Shown here piece by piece: positions 23,596 to 34,087 of a stretch of DNA of 64,000 nt. A program made the position numbers and the translations under genes. The notes beneath the pieces were generated by a model. It searched no databases, had not been told where the DNA came from, and was given only the letters and a program-made list of their open reading frames with translations. Source of the stretch: Diphasiastrum complanatum (Eukaryota; Streptophyta; Lycopodiopsida; Lycopodiales; Lycopodiaceae); NCBI GenBank assembly GCA_029204225.1, contig CM055106.1, positions 16,494,022 through 16,558,021 on the forward strand, given 5' to 3'. Each line of letters starts with the position of its first letter. Position 1 is the first letter of the stretch.

Positions 23596-24665
23596 TGTTG
23601 GAGAGAGAGGGAGAGAATAAATGACGAACACGAATGAGAAACGAACTCGAACAAGAAGCGAACGAGAAACGAACTCGAACAGAAAATGTTCGTGTGCAGC
23701 GGAATGAGTTAAACAACTCTCTCTGAAAGCATGACTACGCCTATCAAAATAAACAGAACTTTAGTGATAGGAATCACAGTCATTCTAGATTACGCAGCCA
23801 AATAGCGCTAGATGAATAACTTGTCGCGAATTGCAAGACAAATTATATGTCGCGAATGATTCGTGAAGAGCTAGACTGTGCTCGACTGATAATTAGTCTC
23901 AAACGATTCGCGAAAGACAAGACTAAAAGTTAATCATCTATTATTAGAAAAAACAACTAGAAAGATCAGACAAAATGAAGAACAAGCATAGCAATATTAA
24001 CACAAATCGGAATGCTGAACAAAGAGCTGTATCAGATTAAGTATATCATGTATACATGTTAATAATGCAGTAGAGCACAATACAATAGCGGACGAAACCG
24101 CGTGCCCTACGAAGTTTATTTTGTCTGTAATGAGGAAGGAAACCTCTTCTCTTAGTCTCTTCTTCTCTCACTTGATCATCTGATTCATCTGATTATCATC
24201 ATATGAATGGTGTCCAGAATATGTATATATACATAATATTACAGGTGTGCAGATGTGAAAGTACAAAGTGGATGTGCTGTTTGTAGGAGATCGTGGGTGG
24301 CCTGCAATCGTTGTCCAATCTATTAGCGCAACTACATGGTTAAAAAGAGTGCGACGTCAGCCAGTGTTGAAGTGAACGTTGGTGATGATGCAAAAATTGG
24401 GTCACTCTTACGAATGGCCTTAAGATAAGATTTACAGGGTGCCTTAGCTTTTAGGGCACCTTTGGCATTCTGTAGGATAGTGTCCCCTTTTTGCCTGTCA
24501 CCATCACTTGTGTAAAAACACAGTGTTCGCGATTCTTTCGTCTTTTATTCGTTTGTGCAAATTTGCATGTAAATATGCAGGTTGCGTGACAACATTAGTA
24601 AATATGCATCAAGAATGGAGGCAGATTAAAAAATGGGATTTAGGAGAGTAGGAGTAAATCCAACA
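23596..24665 (-). repeat. 5' LTR of Copia-F2
   Basis: 1070 bp with ends TGTTGGAG and AATCCAACA. It contains a TATATATA box near 24221-24234 and TCGCGAA words at 23822-23905. Related along its length to 15531-16774, with indels. Confidence 0.85.
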
Positions 24666-25392
24666 TCCTGATCTCCATCCTTTGCTTGCTCACTTTTGAA
24701 TGCTCCTCCCTTGGTCTTTGCTTTGCCTTTGCTCTTGAAGAATAAGGCTTTTTCATCACCATCATTGATGGAGAGCCTCTCCATCCTTGATTTGATATGA
24801 GCCTTCCTACTCTCTTCGGCCATCAACACACTTTGAAGGTCTTCAATTGTAGGCAAGTTTCCCATGATGGCATAGCTTTGGACAGGGTTAGTCAAATCAC
24901 TACATAAGCCATTCAAAGCTATTTGCACAAGATCACTCTCTTTAATAGGTTCACCAACATAAGTAAGCTATTTGTTCAAATCTTTTACTCTCAAAACAAA
25001 TTGATGTCCACTCTCACTCCTCCCTTGGAAGCATTGAAGAACTTGGTTCTTGAGGGAAAGTAACCTTGAAGAGTCTCCTAAGCCTCTTGGGCTGAGATAC
25101 ATGCTCCTACTTCTTTGAGCAAATCATTTGCAACATTCATCTTAATACAATGAAGTGCAATCTTGCACCTTCTCTTGTATTTAGTTGCTTCTAGTGGATG
25201 GATTGGCTCATCTTCCTCTCCATTCACATTATCCATCAAATCTTCCATGATAAGGATGGATTCCATTCTTAACCTCCAAATTGAATAATTTGAAGAGTTT
25301 AATCTATCACTAGAATCCCAAAGATAGGCACTTATGGATGTCATTTTCAATGATAGGGAGATAGATTCAAAGAAACAAGATAGATTGTACAA
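24666..25392 (-). pseudogene. Gag fragment related to Copia-A
   Basis: Minus-strand frames 25078-25392 and 24626-24928 encode MTSISAYLWDSSDRLNSSNY, then SIWRLRMESILIMEDLM, KRRCKIALHCIKMN and AESRKAHIKSRMERLSI. This is the gag of a diverged relative of Copia-A1/A2, not a copy of them. A frameshift separates the two halves near 25000. The fragment is cut at 24665/24666 by the Copia-F2 LTR, so F2 probably inserted into it. Confidence 0.85.
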
Positions 25393-26417
25393 GATAAGAT
25401 CACTACTAACTATCCCACTCTCTTTGGGACCTGAGATGAATCACTCTCTGATTTCTCAACAATATCTAAGGTGATCTTGAGCATGATCTATCTTCTAGAT
25501 CCAAACTAGATCCAAATTTACTATAGATTTGATCAAAACTAGTCTCCTCCTTGATCTCGACTTCACAAGAAGGGTGAATGCACCTATACTGAACCAAAAG
25601 CACTTTATAACAAAAAAATGTCTTACAAATAAAGCCTCTTAAATTCATGTTGAATCACATTGACATATTCAATCACAAACCTATCCAAAATCGAGTAGAA
25701 TAGAAACACCATTTTCACTAGTTTTGCATTTCTAGATGAAAAAATCATTAAAACACTTGATATGAACCTAAAAGGTGTATTTTAGGACCTTAAGAAGCCT
25801 AATAACGACCTAATTAAGCTCTCAAATGACTGATCCAAACTTCTAGAGAGTGGTGGCATTCAAATCCTTATGAAAATCTCTATTAGGAGACATGTACTCC
25901 AAGACTCGACTCATAAGAACTTTCTAATTTGGTTTGCTTGAATGGAAATGGGTCAATCTCGGTCCCTGAAGCTATAACTCAGCAAAACAAATTCCCTTTG
26001 ATCTATTATCACTCAAATGAAACCAAATTTGAAGGTACAATCACTAGATTAGCAACTAGTAGCAAGAGCTGTGTTCCAATTCTCTCTATTATACAGATTT
26101 GCTACTGTTTAATTATTATGTTCTTGATTGATTGCAATTGTCTCTCTCACTCTCTTGCACACAAACACAGTTATCAGAGACAGAAGATCACATGGCTGTC
26201 CAAGATGCCTAGTGCTTCGCAATCCTACTGTTACGGTAGTCTCAAACTCCTACTTTGATAACCCAAAAAGATAACAAGTTTTTGATTCCGTTCTCTAGTC
26301 AATCCATGTTCCTGAAATCGCTGTTACTACTGTGTTCATTGTTTTTCTTACTGTTGGTAGAGACATCGTTTTTTATCGAAAGCTGTTCTAAGTTGTTTGT
26401 GTATAATTTCAATCACT
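25393..26417. other. No gene recognised
   Basis: The first few hundred bases probably belong to the leader of the Copia gag fragment at 24666-25392. The rest shows only short unconvincing frames. Confidence 0.45.
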
Positions 26418-27710
26418 ATGGAAGACACCTCAGAAATCCGCTTGATCAATAAATTCAACAGAGATGACTTCCACATGTGGAAGTTCAAAATGAGGATGAT
26501 CCTAATTGAAAAAGAGTTATGAGAATACGTCAACGGTTTTATAGCCAGACTGGCAGAACCCGAACAGCTCCCAGCTTGGGAAGCCAAGGATGGCAAGGCT
26601 CTTGCCATTGTATCTCTAAACCTTAAAGAAACTCAAATTGCTCATGTATCCAACTAAACTACCTCCAAAGAAGCATGGGAATCTACACTCACTAGCATCT
26701 ATGAGACCTCAGATGTCTCGACTCGCCTCTTCTTGAGGGAGAAGGTACTAACACTCAGAATGAGTGAAAGCACCTCAGTTAGTGACCATCTGAACGAGTT
26801 CAAACAATTGATGAACCAATTGGCTGCAATAGGTTTTCCTATATCAGAAGAAGGCTCTACCAGTCTCTTCTTGCCAGTCTTCCATCCTCCTACGATAATT
26901 TAGTGTTGCTTCTGAGCAATACCCCTGCGCTGTCTCTCCAACAATTGATAGCAAGCTTGTTGCAGGAAGAAGTTAGGAGGAAAAGCTTGTCCACATCTAT
27001 GAGTACCAAATCCATGGCACTCTATTCAAATAAGCAACAATCCAAGAAGAAGAAATGCTTCAAGGATAAGAAGACAAAGGCAGAACAACCAGCAACATCA
27101 CAACCACAACAACAATAGTATAGTCACTCATCGTCCAAGACCAAGCTATTTTGCAGATATTGCAAAAGGACCAACCATGACATCAAGGACTGTCGCATCC
27201 TCAAGCACAATGAAGCAAAGAAGAAGATGCAGTAGCACCAAGAAGGGAACTCTGACGTAGTCAAAAGATCTCAAGATGAAGAGAAGACGCTGATGGTACA
27301 AGATCAATCCAGTAGAGATCCCCATCATTGATATCTCGATTCAGGTGCTTCTCAGCACATGACGCCATGCAAAATTACTCTAACACTAAAGCAGTTGATT
27401 CCAAGACACCGTTTGAAGCCTACTACGGTTACAAACCAAGTTTGAAACACTTGCGTGTTTTCGGATGTCTCTGCTATGCACAAGTGCCATCTGATCTGAG
27501 GAAAAAACTGGACCCAGTAAGCTGTAAAAGTATCTTCATCGGCTATTCAACTTCACACAAGGCATATCGTGTTTACGACGTGGTTACGGGCCAGTCGCGA
27601 TGTTGTCTTCCTTGAAGACAAGTATTACGATTTCAAACAGAAGTAACCAATACAAGAGACTGCCATAGCAGCTCCACCTTCCATTGATAGGCTACGACCT
27701 AAGATTGTTT
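26418..27710 (+). pseudogene. Copia-H gag joined to an integrase end
   Basis: The frame starts at ATG 26418 (MEDTSEIRLINKFNRDDFHM, then WKFKMRMILIEKEL). It carries TGA and TAA stops and a frameshift at about 26880, continues with TPALSLQQLIASLLQEEVRR, and has a good CCHC zinc knuckle (CRYCKRTNHDIKDC, about 27150-27195). It then jumps at about 27330 to the end of integrase (SKTPFEAYYGYKPSLKHLRV, FGCLCYAQVP, IFIGYSTSHKAYRVYD). Protease and the integrase catalytic core are deleted, and RT/RNase H are absent. It is closest in style to Copia-F gag, not Copia-A. Confidence 0.85.
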
Positions 27711-28454
27711 TGTATTATATAATTTTAATATTTTCGTAAAGAACTTTTGTAGGTGAATTTTTATATAAGTTTTATAACAAACATCATAAGTTTTAGTGCT
27801 AACTGGAACATTTTAAAAAATATAAGCGGAAAGGGTACATTCAAAGTTTAAATGTCAAAATGAAAGGCAAAACAAACGGAAGCTTTCATTCGAAAGGCAA
27901 ATTAAAATTTAGCAAATCATGGGTGATGGGTAGAAAAAAGTTGGGCATGTCGTATCCAAAGGATGGGTCACCTTTCAAATTCCAAGGCTGATGGCAGCTG
28001 TATTTGTTGACTTCAGCCTCTGATTTTATTGGTGTAGGTCGATGCTTTGCATAATTGCCAAGGAAGTCGTTAACCACGAAACTGACAGCATTATCCTAAC
28101 TAATGGACTCCGCTCATATGACATGTGCTTTGACATATTGGATGTATGTTCTAACAGTCTGATAGCTACCATTTGAAGTGATAGACAATAATGTGTAACG
28201 TTCGTGTTCTAATACACGTCATTTGGGACCCACATTTTAACTAGATATTTAATAGATGGGCTTGCTATGTATGAGAACAATGGAGTAGATGTGAAGTGAC
28301 TGTGCAAACAAACTAGATTATTTACACTTGTAGTATGTATGTAGTTATTTAGATGAGTGAAATCTTTACGTTGTTGCTGTACTAACTAGCCACCACTATT
28401 CTTACATTGAATCTTAGATAATAGTAATTTCTAGGACGAAGATGGAACAGTTGT
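27711..28454. other. No gene recognised; 3' flank of the terpene synthase gene
   Basis: An AT-rich stretch. The part just below 28455 is probably the 3' untranslated region of the minus-strand terpene synthase gene. No clear polyadenylation signal could be singled out. Confidence 0.4.
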
Positions 28455-30046
28455 TTATTTGTAGAGCAAACTCCTCTTGTGCCATGCATAAGTTGCTGAA
28501 ATGCAATGCCTGCACCCTTCGATGTAGCTCCAAATTGCATGTCGATGTTCCTGCATAGCATTCGTCGCCTTGAGCAGCTCCTCTGCCACAGCTTCAAACT
28601 TGCTGCATTCAGCATACAGCATTTCGGTTACAAGCCATTGAGCTCTTTGCAATGAGCAGGGAAGGTAATGGCTGATCAAAAAGACAAGGTTGTGAACATC
28701 TCCGTTTACCAAGCATTCCTGCATCCACTCGTACAAGACAGCTCTTTCAAATTTCAGCATTGACATGACTATGGTCATCATATAACTTTGAAGATGTAAC
28801 GTGCTCAAATCCAAAGCGCTAAAATCTGCAATCAAGGGTGGAATCAAAGGCGGTGATTATGCTGCACCTTTTTGAAAGACCAAAGATCGTTGCACCACGA
28901 CATTATATCCAGGAATATATTCACCATTCCTTGCATTTGAAGACTGCTGAAAATATCCTCCGGTAGAAATACACCATCGGTCAAGTCCATGAACATCTGA
29001 AGGCCAGCAATAAATCAAATGGCAGATTACATAAAGCGAAGAAGTACTTAATTTTCTCATTAGCACATACGAGGTTAACAGGATCCAGATCCATAGAGCT
29101 CTTATCGAATACATTAATAGGAGATAGGCTGAGCATTCCACGAATCACAGTATCGTATTTTTATTAGTGAGCACTGAGCAGTGAGCAGCTTGTGTCAATT
29201 TTGAAAACGTATACGTAGAATGAATAATGGTATACGTACAAAACAGCATGCGTATGCACAAGCGTCTCTCCGCATGGGGATGTATTCATCTAGGGAGGGA
29301 ATGACGCCGTTTTCTCTGTTTTGGATCTGAATGAGACTGGATATAAGGAACTTTTGATAGTAGCGGGCTAGTCGCAGACAGGAGTCGGGGTGCATCAATT
29401 CCACGATTGCACCCCAAGAGTCACGGAAACAGGAGCCGACTGCGGATAGTTTCCCAGCGTAAACTGACAGAATCAGAAAAGAGCAAATATGATCAACAAA
29501 CTTATGCTTGCAGACAACAGCGAAGGATGGTAGAAACATATTCCTGCTTACAAAAAGGCTTGTGGGCTTACCGTTACATGGATTGATATGGCTGTGTTTG
29601 ACGTTGTACACCTCGTCGCGGAAGTAAGTGATCTGGATTGTTTCACGCCGATCAGTTGCAAAAGAAGTATGTAAACTCTCCGTCAATGACTGAACGCCAG
29701 GAATAGTTGATATGATCACTTTGTCAATATCTAGTGCAAGAGAAACGGACACCTCCCAAGATCTTTCGAGTTCAGTATCGTCCATTATCTCGTCAACCAA
29801 ATATAATACCATCACGAACTTGGAGAACAGTTCCAACCCTTTTGCTGAAGAGTCGGGTAACATTCGTGCTGCGAATTCTGGACAAAGTAGTAGCTTTGAA
29901 AGCTTGTCGGGGTGGAATTCTTTGTCCACAGAGTGATGAAGAACCCAGTCACGAATAGCTTTGCAAGCTTCGGCTTCCAAATGGTGGACTCGCACTGGAT
30001 ACGGCGAAACAAATTCCGGAATCTCATCTGAGTTGGTAGATGCCAT
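28455..30046 (-). CDS. Microbial-type terpene synthase (MTPSL), spliced gene
   Basis: A class I terpene synthase predicted to ionise a prenyl diphosphate (GPP or FPP) and cyclise it to a mono- or sesquiterpene. Exon 1 starts at ATG 30046 and ends at about 29240 before GTACGT. Exon 2 is 28996-28868 (acceptor CTTCAG, donor GTGCAG). Exon 3 is 28718-28455 (acceptor ATGCAG, stop TAA). All junctions keep the frame. The Mg-binding motif is LVDEIMDD (D85, D89, D90), a DExxD variant of DDxxD. Joining exons 2 and 3 gives NDLWSFKKECLVNGDVHN, a good ND-x2-S-x2-KE second metal site split by the intron. The C-terminus YIEGC..WHKRSLLYK matches the family's W..S.RY end with Leu for Arg. Product 399 aa, or 355 aa if a 132-nt in-frame intron (29571-29440, GTAAGC..CCGCAG) is spliced; the shorter form fits the family's ~350 aa better. 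No plastid transit peptide is apparent, so a cytosolic site is likely. Confidence 0.85.
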
Positions 30047-30098
30047 TCTGACATTACTTCTCTTTTGGCCTGCACCCTGTAGTTATAAGGCTCAACAG

Positions 30099-30104
30099 TT
30101 TTAT
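30099..30104 (-). promoter_or_regulatory. Candidate TATA box of the terpene synthase gene
   Basis: TATAAA on the minus strand (context CAATATAAAACTG), 53-58 nt upstream of the ATG at 30046. The distance would allow a short leader of about 20-30 nt. Confidence 0.5.
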
Positions 30105-30109
30105 ATTGA

Positions 30110-31985
30110 TGGAGCGTAACAACATGTTTTACTAACTCTTATCTAAGATCTTATACTCACATAGACCAAGAAACATTCTCTGCAAGAATAGCTAGCACCG
30201 CTAGAGGAATAAAAAACCTCTGTACATGGCTACCTTAAGACTCGGTGCTTCAAGCACCTGCTTGTGATTATATGCTATAGCAGCAAAGTTCATGCAACGC
30301 AATACTAGAAAGCTTTGAATATGTTAAATTTCTATCTAGGCTTGCCAGTAACGGTGCATGACTGTATCGATTACAAACAAGCAAATAAATGCACGTAAAT
30401 AAGCTATCAACGATAAACATTTATACAAGCTGCGATTTGGAGATCAGGCACATCTTTGTATTGAATCTCGATTAGCCTCAATATTCATGAGATCTTAACA
30501 TAATTGTTGCTCTAGTTTTTGTCTTGAATCCATACCTCGTTATGTCCACGATAATTAGCTATATCGCCTGTCATCTCGATCAATTCAGTAATCGTTTTCA
30601 ACATCTCCATTTCGTTTTCTGCATGCAAAATAACGTGTTACAGAGTTGTTGGAACCAGGCTTGGAATGTGACGTGCAGACTGATCTTTCACTAAAGTAAT
30701 TCAAGTGTATGTTTCTAATTATTAAGGATTATAGATCATTTTAATGTTATGCCAAGTTTTAAATTGCGCAGAAAGGGAATTTCAATAAACAATTTGCAAG
30801 TGCACTTTTAAACTTAAATGAAGAACGAACAGACTTTGAAAATTGTGGGAACTTGGAGGTCATAAAAGAAAAATATTGGCTGAACTTCAAACCTGCAGGA
30901 AACCAACCCACCTGCAGAAAAAGGGAGGCCGAGCAATGCTTTCGAACTTTAAAAGAATTCTACTTTTTGAACACAACGAGAGCTTGCTATTTGGTATTTT
31001 TAAGGGGCTGATTTAAGGTTATGATGGATGCTTTTAAATAAAGGAGAATTAAGGACATTCTAACAGTTATATTTGGTGTATTTCAATTTTCCATGTCAGC
31101 TTAAAAATTAAAAACATAATACAACTAATATATCAACACCTATCATCTGTTTTGAATTGTAAAATTGAAGAGCTAATACTCGCAATTACTAACCAAGGTC
31201 TATGATCAAGATCTTCAGACAACAAATTATCCTCTTATCTCAAAATACTGGTCATGTGGAGCTGCACAATGCACACTATTCGCTATTCAAGTGTGAGCAG
31301 GTAAATGGCTCAAATCAATTTAGCTCCGAAAACTAAAACTGCAAAAACTATGGAAGATTACAATTAATTAGTGTTTACTATGTGAGCAGACAGTCGACCT
31401 CCTTGCCTGGCCCTCAAGTCTTTAGACACTTCTGTCGCTGAATCCTGGAATAGGAGTCTACTGACAGCCCCCGCTTTTATAGAGCTGTGCCCAGCAACAC
31501 ATTTATGATGATCTATATATATTTTGTAGGGAAGCATGGAGAGTATCACCTGAGTAAGGTAAGCACCTGTATTACATGTGATCAGCGTGTGAAAACTCCA
31601 ACGAAGCGTGACGAGTACCTGGGTGAAAGCAAGTTCCTCGTGGGCTTATGGCAACGGCGCCTCCATACATATAGTAACAGCCTAGACTCTCGAGTACAAA
31701 GGCATTATCATGAAAGGAGTCTAGCCGATGACTTTCTACCCACAAGCTCTTTCATTGGGTAACATTGGTGACTCAGCTCCAGAGTCACTGCTCAGGAAAC
31801 CTCCTTAAAAAAATTAGCATTCCAAAGAACAAGATATATATGCTTGTATAAAATAGTCACCATCTCAGTTTTCAAAAAACTTGATCTTTTACTTAAAAAT
31901 GTGAATAATCTTGACTTTTGGTGTAGACATCTATTTTCCTATCTAATAAATTTTATGCTCAAAAAATAGAGTTGGAATATTTGAG
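30110..31985. other. No gene recognised; upstream of the terpene synthase
   Basis: About 1.9 kb of AT-rich sequence without coding motifs or element ends. It should hold the terpene synthase promoter. Confidence 0.45.
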
Positions 31986-31989
31986 TGAG

Positions 31990-32170
31990 TTTGGGCGCGG
32001 TTCAGGGACGGTAGTGGTTGGTCTGCGCTGATCCACTCTACCATTGGAGTGAAGCAGGGCTGCCCCTTATCTCCTACTCTCTTTGCACTATATATTGATG
32101 ACATCGGGCAGATTATTCGAGAGGAAGGTGGAGAGGGCTGTCCCTTTGTTGTAAAGCTGACTCAGGTGCA
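31990..32170 (+). pseudogene. LINE-type reverse transcriptase fragment
   Basis: The plus strand reads FRDGSGWSALIHSTIGVKQG, then CPLSPTLFALYIDDIGQII and a short tail to KLTQV. IGVKQGCPLSPTLFALYIDDI is the typical LINE RT block 4 (RQGCPLSP-like). The fragment is only about 57 codons, without the AYADD block that should follow or the endonuclease, so it is a remnant or a captured piece. Confidence 0.75.
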
Positions 32171-33439
32171 CCCAGCGTGCCCTGTAAGACTCTAAGGGGT
32201 GACGCTCCCTAAGGTCCCAGAGCAAGTTAGAACGTCAAGGACTGAGCCTCCGACCTGTGGTGAGCCAGTCAAGTAGTCACAAGTCATGAGCTAGCTCTGG
32301 AGCTCGAGTCATGGCCTAGTCAGAAAGCAAGTTGATTCTGCCACCGGAACGGCTCCCGGGACCCATGTCTGGGAGCCAGACTGATTCTGCCAGGCTTAAT
32401 CAGCAAAATAAAAACTAAGTCCCAAAAAGCGTGCTTTACCAGAAAGCACTATGTTTCAGAACAGAGGGGGTGCGCCGAATCACAGCAGAACTATAGGGGG
32501 AGTCCGGCAGACAGAAACTTGGGCAGCTCAACCAGCGCCAGGAATCCAGTCGCCAGGTCTCCTAGAAAATTGATTACCCTTTACTAATTTACAGAATTGC
32601 TTAAGCAATCTGTCCGAAGGTGATGCATTATGCGTTCAAGGCTCTCAGTAGGTATCCCATATTTGTAGTGAAAATGGTGTGCTCTTGCTCCGGTAAGAAT
32701 ATAGAAGCAAGAGTGAATCGCACGAAGCTCTTGAGATTGGGGTCTCCGATAACTTATATTCCCTTTTCTCCAGATAAGCTTCCTCCCGAAAGGCTCTGCT
32801 CCCGATAATGAAGTCGGGCTTAGTAACAAGCATATTGCTGTACATAGGCAAACCTAAGACACGACAATAAAACTCCCTCTATAATAACAATCTCTTGATT
32901 TCGAACAATGGTAGAAATATGTCCCTCCTCTATTTCCTTCAAATTTTGAATTAGCTCATGGCACACATCTATAAGAATTACTGATGGATCGAATTGAAGG
33001 AGTCCTTCAATCCATGTTCGTATGGCTAATGGCTACAACACTGGTAAGACTGGTTTTGGATGCGATTTGAACACAATCGCCATGACAATCGTAATGGTAA
33101 ACTAGCGATGGCGGAAGAGAGCTTGATCGTAAAAATTCACAAGATCAGAAAGCAAGAGGAATGGAAAAGAGGTGGCAAAAAAAATAGAAGTGTTTGAGGT
33201 TTTTGGTATATTGATGATATATCGGCGGATTAGACAAATATTTAATGAAAGCGTGTCTTTCGTTTTGAAGGTACAAACTCAACAATAAAGTATATAGTCC
33301 TAAAATATAAAAATAAATAAATAAATAAATAATAAAAAAAATACACAAATGCTTCGTTCAGTTCGCAAAAGTTTAGCTCGGTATTTTTGAGTATTGAACT
33401 GCAAAAATAAATAATATACACAATCTATGAAACAATGTA
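32171..33439. other. No gene recognised; GC-richer block then AT-rich sequence
   Basis: 32171-32580 is clearly GC-richer than its surroundings and follows the LINE RT fragment; it contains the repeated phrase GATTCTGCCA (about 32335 and 32381) and no coding motif. 32580-33439 is ordinary AT-rich sequence with an AAAT run at about 33310-33335. Confidence 0.45.
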
Positions 33440-34087
33440 TATGATTGGTAGCGAAGACTGTCGTTTTTTTTTGTTATAATGGGCGAAAAATGCGAAGGTT
33501 GACTGTGTCGCACTTTTCGCTTTTCCAAAATGGTAAATTGAGCAACATAATAAATTCCAACAGTAGTGTCGCATTTTTCTCAAACTATCATGGAAATTAT
33601 ATTCGCGAAGGTGTCGGCTTTTTTGCATATTTTCAATATGTTGTTAGCATGGAAACATGATGGAAATGAAGGAACATAACAAAATGATATGCAACATACT
33701 AGCGAAATATTATATTTTTTTGCAAATTGCTCGAAGGTCAAAGATGGAACGAAGGTAAACCTCGAAAAATGTGAAGGTCAGAGTGTCGCAAGTTCCGTGT
33801 TCCCAAAAATGGTGGATTTACTTAACATATCATATTCCAAAATGGTGTCGGGTTTTTCGCAAGGAATATAGTGACAATGATGAAGCAAAGGTGTTGGCAT
33901 GTAGTGAAGGTGTCGCCTTTTTCGCACATTCTGTGAAGGTAAAGGATTGACAAAAAGTGTTGGTTGGATGAAATGTGAACAGCGTCGCAAATTTCGTTAC
34001 AACATATGGGCGAATGTGAATAGTATCAGAAATTTCGCATGTTTTGCAAATTATGCAAAAAACTAAACTTGCCATATTTATCGAAAA
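33440..34087 (-). repeat. Degenerate repeats of GTGTCGC..TTTTTCGC in a Ty3 3' region
   Basis: Directly downstream (minus strand) of the Ty3 integrase stop, phrases such as GGTGTCGCCTTTTTCGCA, GTGTCGCACTTTTCGC and GTGTCGCATTTTTC recur about every 60-120 bp. They do not form a regular tandem array. Similar words occur at 36605-36690 and, more loosely, at 51985-52380. Confidence 0.55.

Larger units (their letters stand above)
22366..24665 (-). mobile_element. Copia-F2, 5' portion with full 5' LTR
   Basis: A minus-strand element: 5' LTR (23596-24665), primer-binding site (23584-23595), leader, gag, and an integrase segment ending at about 22366, where the element is cut. RT, RNase H and the 3' LTR are missing. 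The leader matches that of Copia-F1 (17556-17682) closely. The LTR abuts a gag fragment of the Copia-A type at 24666. Confidence 0.8.
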
